Source: Flavobacteriales bacterium UBA5422
GTDB taxonomy: Bacteria > Bacteroidota > Bacteroidia > Flavobacteriales_D > Crocinitomicaceae
Assembly (NCBI GenBank): GCA_002409405.1
Contig: DHNG01000043.1
Span: 145,265 to 155,024 of the forward strand
DNA: 9,760 nt
Reading direction: 5' to 3'
Part shown: in pieces, positions 1-5,945 of the stretch
Position numbering within the stretch: position 1 is the first letter of the stretch
Layout of the letters: each line of letters opens with the position of its first letter
Made by a program: the position numbers and the translations under genes
The notes under the pieces: generated by a model
What the model was told of the DNA's origin: nothing
The model's database searches: none
The model's input: the letters and a program-made list of their open reading frames with translations, nothing else

Positions 1-1
1 A

Positions 2-622
2 CCGGAAAAAGTTTGGATATCTATAGAAAATGATTTTAAAAGCGATCATTTCATCTCCATTGAAGAGCTTAACACGTACCGAAAACGCTATTTAATTGCT
101 CTGGTAGAACAGGAAAAAGGGGAATTAGCGATCATCGATAAGGATGTATTGAATGCCATCAACAACAATTCCATTCTAACAGAGAACATAGAACCTGAGA
201 TCAGCTCCAAACTGACATTGGGCGAGCGCTTATCGGATCGAATTGCTGAGTTTGGTGGTAGTTGGACCTTCATTACCTGCTTTTTTCTATTTCTGCTCAT
301 CTGGATGGCCATCAATGTCTTTGTCCTCACACAAAAACCATTTGATCCATATCCGTTTATTCTGTTGAACTTATTATTGTCCTGTATTGCGGCAATACAA
401 GCACCGATCATCATGATGAGTCAGAACAGACAGGAGAAAAAAGACCGGATACGGGCAGAACAGGACTATAAAGTCAATCTGAAAGCGGAACTGGAAATAC
501 AACTCTTAAATGAAAAAATTGACCACCTGCTCATTCAGCAAAATAAAAAGTTGCTGGAAATTCAGGAAGTGCAAATCGATTACCTCGAAGATTTATTGAA
601 ACGGATCAACACATCCAAATAA
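2..622 (+). CDS. DUF1003 family inner-membrane protein (5'-truncated by window edge)
   Basis: The reading frame is open from the first full codon at position 2, so the true start lies upstream of the window; a TTG at 149 could be taken as a start, but conserved-looking sequence precedes it. The visible part begins with a soluble stretch (FKSDHFISIEELNTYRKRY), followed by the DUF1003 core: LTLGERLSDRIAEFGGSWTF, a membrane segment (FITCFFLFLLIWMAINVFVL), the FDPYPFILLNLLLS motif, and a second membrane segment ending in QAPIIMMSQNRQ. The tail (KDRIRAEQDYKVNLKAELEI onward) is charged and heptad-like and probably forms a cytoplasmic coiled coil. The family has no established biochemical function. 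The match to DUF1003 (COG4420-type) is by recognition of these motifs. The gene downstream starts 24 bases after its TAA, so the two may be co-transcribed. Confidence 0.88.
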   Translation, partial: PEKVWISIENDFKSDHFISIEELNTYRKRYLIALVEQEKGELAIIDKDVLNAINNNSILTENIEPEISSKLTLGERLSDRIAEFGGSWTFITCFFLFLLIWMAINVFVLTQKPFDPYPFILLNLLLSCIAAIQAPIIMMSQNRQEKKDRIRAEQDYKVNLKAELEIQLLNEKIDHLLIQQNKKLLEIQEVQIDYLEDLLKRINTSK

Positions 623-646
623 GCAGCTTGTTATTTTTGTCCATTC

Positions 647-1099
647 ATGATCAAAGAAGCATTTATTCAGTACCTGGAGGATCAGCTTTCCGGAAAAATT
701 CGATCGTTACAACATGAATTGGATCAGTTGCGCACGGATATCGCTTCCGATTCGAAAAGTACCGCGGGTGACAAACATGAAACCTCACGGGCAATGGCAC
801 AACTGGAGATGGAAAAGTTGGGAAAACAACTGTCCGATTACCAACAACAGTTGCAATGGGTAAGACAGCTACAACTACAGGAGTACAACTCTTCGGAAAC
901 AGTTACTGTCGGCTCGTTGATTCAACTTTCCAATGGTTGGTATTTTCTTGGTCCCGGGATCGGTAAAATCAATTACCCGGAAAATTCTGTCTTTTGTATT
1001 TCCACACAATCTCCCATCGGCCAACAATTATTAAACAAAAAAATTGGACAGGAAATCATCCTGCCCAATCTTAACTTAAAAATTGTGAGTATAACCTGA
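647..1099 (+). CDS. Small GreA/GreB C-domain-like protein (putative transcription-factor-type, function unknown)
   Basis: A 150-residue protein starting at ATG 647 and ending in TGA. Residues 1-75 are predicted to be a long charged helix or coiled coil, interrupted by S-x-STAGDKHETSRAMAQLEM (about 37-55), a motif typical of a Bacteroidota family resembling GreA/GreB cleavage factors. Residues 85-150 look like the GreA C-terminal FKBP-like fold: a VTVGSLIQL strand, a Tyr/Phe-rich strand, then SPIGQQLLNKKIGQEI, which matches the SPIGxALLGKxxGDxV signature of GreA. Homologues are often labelled 3-oxoacyl-ACP synthase in databases, for which nothing here gives support. It lacks the classical GreA N-terminal sequence, so RNA polymerase secondary-channel binding is an inference. 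No Shine-Dalgarno site precedes it. It sits 24 bases after the DUF1003 gene and is followed by a 390-base gap. Confidence 0.75.
   Translation: MIKEAFIQYLEDQLSGKIRSLQHELDQLRTDIASDSKSTAGDKHETSRAMAQLEMEKLGKQLSDYQQQLQWVRQLQLQEYNSSETVTVGSLIQLSNGWYFLGPGIGKINYPENSVFCISTQSPIGQQLLNKKIGQEIILPNLNLKIVSIT
1043..1069 (+). other. Imperfect hairpin inside the 3' end of the GreA-like CDS
   Basis: Arms ATTGGACAGGA (1043-1053) and TCCTGCCCAAT (1059-1069) pair over 10 of 11 positions around a five-base loop. It ends 30 bases before the stop codon. No T-run follows on the plus strand, so it is not a standard terminator. It may simply reflect codon choice, or help stabilise the transcript 3' end. Confidence 0.4.
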
Positions 1100-1490
1100 T
1101 CCGAGTTATACTACATAACTAAACGCATGTTTAAAGCACATTGCTTTTCGGCATGCCTGAAAAAAGTTGGACAGAAAATTTCTCATACTATCCAACATCG
1201 ACCTAACGGCTAAACTATAAAATAAAACTATCCTATCTCTGTTCATACAACAAACCAGCTTCTTCTTAAAAAAGATTTTCTAATCGAATGAACTTTCGTA
1301 AATTTAAACATGGAACTCATTTGTTCCAAGTCAAATTTTCATGAAATTATACATCTCTAAAACGGATTAGCCTGTCAAAAAGTCACTTAAAGTAAGGTTC
1401 AATAATTGGTTTTTAAGACAAAATTTCCGGTTTTCAGCTAACTGTACCAACTGGTTTAAAATTTGACGGATCGATAGAAAATTAAATGAT
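1100..1490. other. Gene-free leader region upstream of clpB
   Basis: About 390 AT-rich bases with no convincing gene; the longest plus-strand ATG frame seen is 28 codons (1127-1213) with no recognisable features. No CIRCE element (TTAGCACTC inverted repeat) and no clean TTTG / TAnnTTTG promoter pair is visible. The nearest -7-like string is TTTAAAATTTG at 1455-1465, which has one base too many between TA and TTTG. A near-palindrome lies at 1145-1163 (TTTTCGG, CATG, CCTGAAAA). No Shine-Dalgarno site precedes the clpB ATG; the bases just upstream are A/T-rich. Confidence 0.6.
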
Positions 1491-4109
1491 ATGGACATCC
1501 AAAAATTCACAATAAAGTCACAGGAAGCAATTCAACAGGCTGAGCAACTGGCAACAGCCAAAGGGCATCAGGCTGTGGAAAATGTACATTTGTTGAAAGG
1601 TATTTTGAACGCCGATAAAGATGTTGTACCTTACCTGTTTTCAAAATTAAATGTCAACACAACCATCGTAGAACAGACACTGGATCGTATGCTGGATGCA
1701 ACGGCAAAAGTCAGTGGCGGGCAACTCTACCTGTCTCCCAACGCACAAAAAACTTTGAATAATGCGTTTGTTGAAATGAAAAACTTCGGAGACGAATACG
1801 TTTCCATCGAATTGTTGCTCTACGCAATGTTGGATGGTAATGATGCCGTTGCCCAATTATTAAAAGATAATAAGATCACAAAGAAAAATCTGAAAGAAAC
1901 AATTATGGATTTAAGAAACGGTGAAAAAGTAACTTCCCACTCACAGGACGGAAATTATAAATCATTGGAAAAATATGCGAAAAACCTCAACGAACTGGCA
2001 CAACAGGGGAAATTGGATCCGGTGATCGGACGGGATGAGGAAATTCGCCGTGTACTGCAAATTCTTACCCGCAGAACCAAAAACAACCCGATCCTGATCG
2101 GTGAGCCTGGTGTTGGTAAAACAGCTATTGCAGAAGGAATTGCACATCGTATTGTCAACGGAGACGTTCCTGAAAACCTGAAAAGTAAAATTGTTTACTC
2201 ACTCGACATGGGAGCATTGGTTGCCGGGGCGAAATACAAAGGAGAATTTGAAGAACGACTAAAATCTGTTATCAAAGAAGTGACTTCTTCTGACGGAGAA
2301 ATCATTCTGTTTATTGACGAAATTCACACACTTGTAGGAGCAGGTGGTGGTGAAGGAGCCATGGACGCAGCAAACATTCTCAAACCAGCGTTAGCACGTG
2401 GTGAATTGAGAGCTGTAGGCGCAACAACTCTGAACGAGTATCAAAAATACTTCGAAAAGGATAAAGCATTGGTGCGCCGTTTTCAAACGGTACTGGTAGA
2501 TGAACCAAGTGCAGAAGATGCGATTTCCATTTTACGCGGAATCAAAGAAAAATATGAAAATCACCACAAAGTACTGATCAAAGATTCTGCAATCGTTTCT
2601 GCCGTGGAATTATCGCAACGCTACATCACAGATCGTCATTTGCCGGACAAAGCAATTGACCTGATTGATGAAGCAGCATCAAAACTGCGAATGGAAATCA
2701 ATTCCAAACCGGAAGAACTGGATGAAATCGAACGTAAAATCATGCAGCTGGAAATCGAACGGGAAGCCATTAAACGGGAAAAAGACGTAGCAAAAATTGA
2801 GCAAATTGAGAAAGAATTAGCTGAATTGAATGCACAACGGGATGCTTTCAAAGCAAAGTGGCAGGCCGAGCGGGATGTAATTGATGCTGTACAACAGGCG
2901 AAAGAAGACATTGACAACTTCGAATTGCAGGCACAACAGGCAGAACGTGCCGGAGATTATGGTAAAGTGGCGGAATTGCGCTATGGTAAAATCAAAGAAG
3001 CGGAAGTAAAACTGGAAGAAAACAAAGCAAAACTGGCAGAACTTCAATCCAAATCCAACCTCATCAAAGAGGAAGTGGATTCCGATGAAATTGCTGAAGT
3101 AGTGGCAAAATGGACCGGTATTCCTGTTTCTAAAATGCTGGAAAGCGAGGTTGCCAAGTTACTTCGACTGGAAGATGAACTGGAGCAACGGGTTGTCGGA
3201 CAGGAGCAAGCAATTGAGGCTCTTTCGGATGCTGTACGCCGTTCAAGGGCCGGATTACAAGACAAACGGAGACCGATCGGATCATTTATTTTCCTGGGTA
3301 CAACAGGAGTCGGTAAGACCGAGCTGGCAAAAGCATTAGCAGAATACCTGTTCAACGATGAAAACGCCATGACGCGCATCGACATGAGCGAGTACCAGGA
3401 AAAACACTCTGTGTCGCGGTTGGTAGGAGCTCCTCCGGGCTATGTCGGATACGACGAAGGAGGTCAGTTAACTGAAGCCGTTCGCAGAAAACCGTATTCA
3501 ATTGTCTTGCTGGACGAGATTGAAAAAGCACACCCGGATGTATTCAACATCTTACTGCAGGTATTAGACGACGGACGTTTGACAGATAATAAAGGACGTA
3601 TTGTGAACTTCAAGAACACAATCATTATTATGACATCTAACCTCGGTTCCAATATCATTCATGAAAAATTTGATGGTGTTTCGGAAATGGATTATCCACG
3701 AGCTGCTGAAAAAGCAAAAACGGAAGTCATGGAATTATTGAAAGCGACAATTCGTCCGGAGTTTTTAAACCGCATCGATGAAACGATCATGTTCAACCCG
3801 CTTTCTAAAGGAAATGTGCGTCAGATTGTTCGTATTCAACTTGACGGATTGAAACATTTACTGCAAGAGCAGGGAATCAACCTGGTCATCAGTCCGGAAG
3901 CATTTGACTGGATCGCAGACACAGGCTACGACCCGTTCTTTGGAGCACGGCCTGTAAAACGTGTCATTCAACGCTCGGTGCTGAACGAACTTTCAAAAGC
4001 ATTACTTGGAGGTACTATTGACAAGACCCACAATGTTGTGATGGATATTTTTGACGGAAAAATCGTGTTCAGAAAACCCATTAACGAAGTAGAAGAAGTG
4101 TCGGAATAA
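1491..4109 (+). CDS. clpB: ATP-dependent disaggregase ClpB (Hsp100)
   Basis: ClpB is a cytoplasmic hexameric AAA+ machine that, with DnaK, threads proteins out of aggregates after heat stress. At 872 residues it is close to the usual 850-870. Domains in order: Clp N-domain (1-145, FTIKSQEAIQQAEQLA); first AAA+ domain with Walker A GEPGVGKT (204-211), pore-loop KYKGEF (Tyr249), Walker B ILFIDEIH (272-279) and the paired arginines R329-R330; coiled-coil middle domain (about 400-530), the hallmark separating ClpB from ClpA/ClpC; second AAA+ domain with Walker A GTTGVGKT (603-610), pore-loop GYVGYDEGG (650-658), Walker B VLLDEIEK (672-679) and sensor-2 GAR (818-820). No IGF/IGL ClpP-docking loop is seen, as expected. 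The ATG at 1491 gives the standard N-terminus. All catalytic residues are intact. It stands alone in its own transcription unit, ended by the hairpin at 4139. Confidence 0.98.
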   Translation: MDIQKFTIKSQEAIQQAEQLATAKGHQAVENVHLLKGILNADKDVVPYLFSKLNVNTTIVEQTLDRMLDATAKVSGGQLYLSPNAQKTLNNAFVEMKNFGDEYVSIELLLYAMLDGNDAVAQLLKDNKITKKNLKETIMDLRNGEKVTSHSQDGNYKSLEKYAKNLNELAQQGKLDPVIGRDEEIRRVLQILTRRTKNNPILIGEPGVGKTAIAEGIAHRIVNGDVPENLKSKIVYSLDMGALVAGAKYKGEFEERLKSVIKEVTSSDGEIILFIDEIHTLVGAGGGEGAMDAANILKPALARGELRAVGATTLNEYQKYFEKDKALVRRFQTVLVDEPSAEDAISILRGIKEKYENHHKVLIKDSAIVSAVELSQRYITDRHLPDKAIDLIDEAASKLRMEINSKPEELDEIERKIMQLEIEREAIKREKDVAKIEQIEKELAELNAQRDAFKAKWQAERDVIDAVQQAKEDIDNFELQAQQAERAGDYGKVAELRYGKIKEAEVKLEENKAKLAELQSKSNLIKEEVDSDEIAEVVAKWTGIPVSKMLESEVAKLLRLEDELEQRVVGQEQAIEALSDAVRRSRAGLQDKRRPIGSFIFLGTTGVGKTELAKALAEYLFNDENAMTRIDMSEYQEKHSVSRLVGAPPGYVGYDEGGQLTEAVRRKPYSIVLLDEIEKAHPDVFNILLQVLDDGRLTDNKGRIVNFKNTIIIMTSNLGSNIIHEKFDGVSEMDYPRAAEKAKTEVMELLKATIRPEFLNRIDETIMFNPLSKGNVRQIVRIQLDGLKHLLQEQGINLVISPEAFDWIADTGYDPFFGARPVKRVIQRSVLNELSKALLGGTIDKTHNVVMDIFDGKIVFRKPINEVEEVSE

Positions 4110-4138
4110 TCTTCCATTAAAATACCTAACAATCAGTT

Positions 4139-4173
4139 AACAGGGGGCATTTTTTAAGTGCTCCCTGTTTGAT
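4139..4173 (+). terminator. Rho-independent terminator after clpB
   Basis: Arms AACAGGGGGCA (4139-4149) and TGCTCCCTGTT (4159-4169) form an 11-bp stem with a single G-U wobble around a nine-base T-rich loop (4150-4158). The following T-tract is weak (TTTGATTAT). It lies 30 bases after the clpB stop and just before the promoter-like region of the next gene. Confidence 0.75.
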
Positions 4174-4195
4174 TATAAATGTTAAATGCATGTTG

Positions 4196-4231
4196 TTTGG
4201 GCATAACACCAAGATAATTGTCTTATATTTG
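4196..4231 (+). promoter_or_regulatory. Candidate Bacteroidota-type promoter of the GEVED protein gene
   Basis: TTTG at 4196-4199 and a perfect TAnnTTTG (TATATTTG) at 4224-4231, separated by 24 bases, slightly longer than the typical range of about 17-23. Transcription would start near 4236-4240 and give a leader of about 16-20 bases before the ATG at 4256. It lies directly after the clpB terminator, which supports an independent transcription unit. Confidence 0.55.
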
Positions 4232-4255
4232 GAGAAACTAAATCTTTTAGACAAT

Positions 4256-5854
4256 ATGAACACTATTAATTACTTCAAGGGCATTGCCCTGTTAACTGCT
4301 TTTGGTGCAACAAGTCTTTTTGCCCAACAAAAATCTACAGTGGTTCCGAAAAACTCCGTTTCTAAGTTGAACACGCTGAAACCTCATGTGGTTCCTTCAA
4401 ACAATCAAACAAAAGCACTATGTGCCGTTGCAATTGATTGTTCTGACAATGATGCACTTTTGAATATTACGTATTCAACCATTAACAACACCACTACATG
4501 TTCTCCCAACGGATATGGTGATTACCAAATCATGACAGCGAATGTGACGGCAGGTGTTGCCACACCTATTTCCGTAACTGTCGGAGATGGATGGACAACA
4601 GAAAGTGTCGGTATGTGGATCGATTACAATGGTGATGAGCAATTCGGGGAAGATGAATTTATCTACATCGGAGTAGGTTCGGGAAATACCATCACTTCCA
4701 GTATTACTATTCCGCCAAGTACACCTGCAGGAGTTTACCCGATGCGTTTCATGGTATATGCGGGAACAATTACTGCAGATTTGGGATGCTACAATGAGCC
4801 GTTAGACTATGGTGAGTTCGAAGATTACTCGTTAAACTTGACTGCAGCACCGGATTGTAATGCAGTACCTTCTTCTGTTGCATTAACGGCATCTTCCGTT
4901 TCTGTTTGTTCAGGTGAGTCGATTCAATTATCAATGGATTATTTACCAGATGCTGCCGGATTATCGTATCAGTTGCAAGCGTCAACAGATGGAACAACCT
5001 GGAACGATATGCTCGCTCCGACGCAATCCGATAATTTTACTGTTTCGGTAACAGGAGCAATGCAATACCGGGTAGTTTTAACTTGTTCTGCAAACGGGCA
5101 GTCTGTAACGTCAAATGTTGTTTCCATAACAGTTAAAACACCAATGGAATGTATGTGTATTCCTGTACTTGATTGTACGGATGGTGACCTTATCACAAAT
5201 GTTGAATTACCTGATCTAGGATTTACCAATGCCTCTGCATGTGGTGTAGACGGGTATACAGATTATACTTCTCTTACAATTTCTGACATTGAAGCAGGCG
5301 CTTCAACGCCTATTAATGTAACAGTAGGAAGTGGATTTGCAAATGAATCTGTATCCGTATGGATTGACTACAATGACAATGGTGTTTTTGAAGCATCTGA
5401 ATTTACATACATCGGAACAGGTTCGGGAAGTGTTGTAAACGGTACACTTGTAATTCCTGCAGCTTCACCGCTGGGAGAACACATGATGCGCGTACGTGTT
5501 GCTGCAGTAGCGGCTACAGGAGCTACAGATGATCTAGCGTGTGATGAAGCGCAGGTGTATGGTGAAACAGAAGATTACAAGATCAACGTGATCGAAGAGT
5601 TGAGCGTCAATACAGCAACACTTGAAAATGTTTTTATCTCTCCTAACCCGACAAACGGAGCAGTTGTTGTTTCTTCCATGCCGGTTGAATCAACAATTCA
5701 GGTATTGGATCTGACAGGACGTTCGATTTCAACAACGATTGCAAAAGCAGGTCTTGCAACTGCAATCGACATGAGTGAATTAGCAACCGGAACCTACCAC
5801 ATTGTCATTTCTAATGCAAATGGTTCATTGGTGAAAAAAGTTGTACGCAACTAA
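4256..5854 (+). CDS. Secreted T9SS cargo protein: GEVED - Ig-like - GEVED - C-terminal sorting domain
   Basis: The start is taken at ATG 4256 (532 residues) because it opens a signal peptide, MNTINYFKGIALLTAFGATS then LFA before QQK; the frame extends upstream to a TTG at 4169, but that stretch overlaps the clpB terminator arm and the candidate promoter. Two related repeats follow, at about 55-195 and 300-445. Each has an early Cys-Asp, a GYxDY strand, TPISVTVG or TPINVTVG, a WIDYNxDxxF loop resembling a calcium site (123-135 and 371-383), and ends with the GEVED-type motif (YGEFEDYSL 185-193; YGETEDYKI 435-443). Between them, residues 200-295 look like a two-cysteine Ig-like domain (SVCSGESIQLSM, YRVVLTC). 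Residues 458-532 are a type A T9SS sorting domain (ISPNPTNG, LDLTGR, LATGTYHIVI, LVKKVVRN), so the protein probably crosses the outer membrane and is released or anchored to the surface. No catalytic motif is seen; an adhesion or scaffold role is an inference. Confidence 0.9.
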   Translation: MNTINYFKGIALLTAFGATSLFAQQKSTVVPKNSVSKLNTLKPHVVPSNNQTKALCAVAIDCSDNDALLNITYSTINNTTTCSPNGYGDYQIMTANVTAGVATPISVTVGDGWTTESVGMWIDYNGDEQFGEDEFIYIGVGSGNTITSSITIPPSTPAGVYPMRFMVYAGTITADLGCYNEPLDYGEFEDYSLNLTAAPDCNAVPSSVALTASSVSVCSGESIQLSMDYLPDAAGLSYQLQASTDGTTWNDMLAPTQSDNFTVSVTGAMQYRVVLTCSANGQSVTSNVVSITVKTPMECMCIPVLDCTDGDLITNVELPDLGFTNASACGVDGYTDYTSLTISDIEAGASTPINVTVGSGFANESVSVWIDYNDNGVFEASEFTYIGTGSGSVVNGTLVIPAASPLGEHMMRVRVAAVAATGATDDLACDEAQVYGETEDYKINVIEELSVNTATLENVFISPNPTNGAVVVSSMPVESTIQVLDLTGRSISTTIAKAGLATAIDMSELATGTYHIVISNANGSLVKKVVRN

Positions 5855-5870
5855 TAAGTAAATAACATCT

Positions 5871-5913
5871 AAAAAGAAACCCCGGTGAATCTGATTCACC
5901 GGGGTTTCTTTTT
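5871..5913. terminator. Bidirectional Rho-independent terminator between convergent genes
   Basis: A perfect 19-bp inverted repeat: left arm 5871-5889 (AAAAAGAAACCCCGGTGAA), loop TCTGA (5890-5894), right arm 5895-5913. The GC core CCCCGGTGAA is flanked by A-runs on the left and a T6 run on the right, so each strand reads a GC-rich stem followed by T's. It lies 17 bases after the GEVED gene stop and 33 bases from the minus-strand gene stop, and should end both transcripts. Confidence 0.93.
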
Positions 5914-5945
5914 TAATTGTTGTCAGGAAGGGAAGTTTCTTCTCT

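Noticed and set aside
149..151. TTG at 149 as the start of the DUF1003 gene
   Set aside because: The frame is open to the window edge and the upstream residues fit the family, so the gene is simply cut by the window.
88..414. Open frame on the minus strand across the DUF1003 gene
   Set aside because: It is antisense to a clear coding region, overlaps its conserved motifs and has no recognisable domain; the same holds for the minus-strand frames across clpB and prfB and plus-strand frames across the PNGase F-like gene.
632..639. TATTTTTG, a perfect -7 match before the GreA-like gene
   Set aside because: No TTG at suitable distance upstream and only seven bases from the ATG; the region is A/T-rich, so a chance match is likely.
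1145..1163. Near-palindrome around GGCATGCC as terminator of the GreA-like gene
   Set aside because: The stem is short with a bulge, is followed by A's rather than T's, and lies 46 bases after the stop.
1127..1213. 28-codon ATG frame in the clpB leader
   Set aside because: No ribosome-binding signal, no recognisable motif, and a length expected by chance.
4169..4255. Upstream extension of the GEVED protein gene to a TTG start
   Set aside because: The extension overlaps the clpB terminator arm and the candidate promoter, and it would bury the clear signal peptide that begins at ATG 4256.
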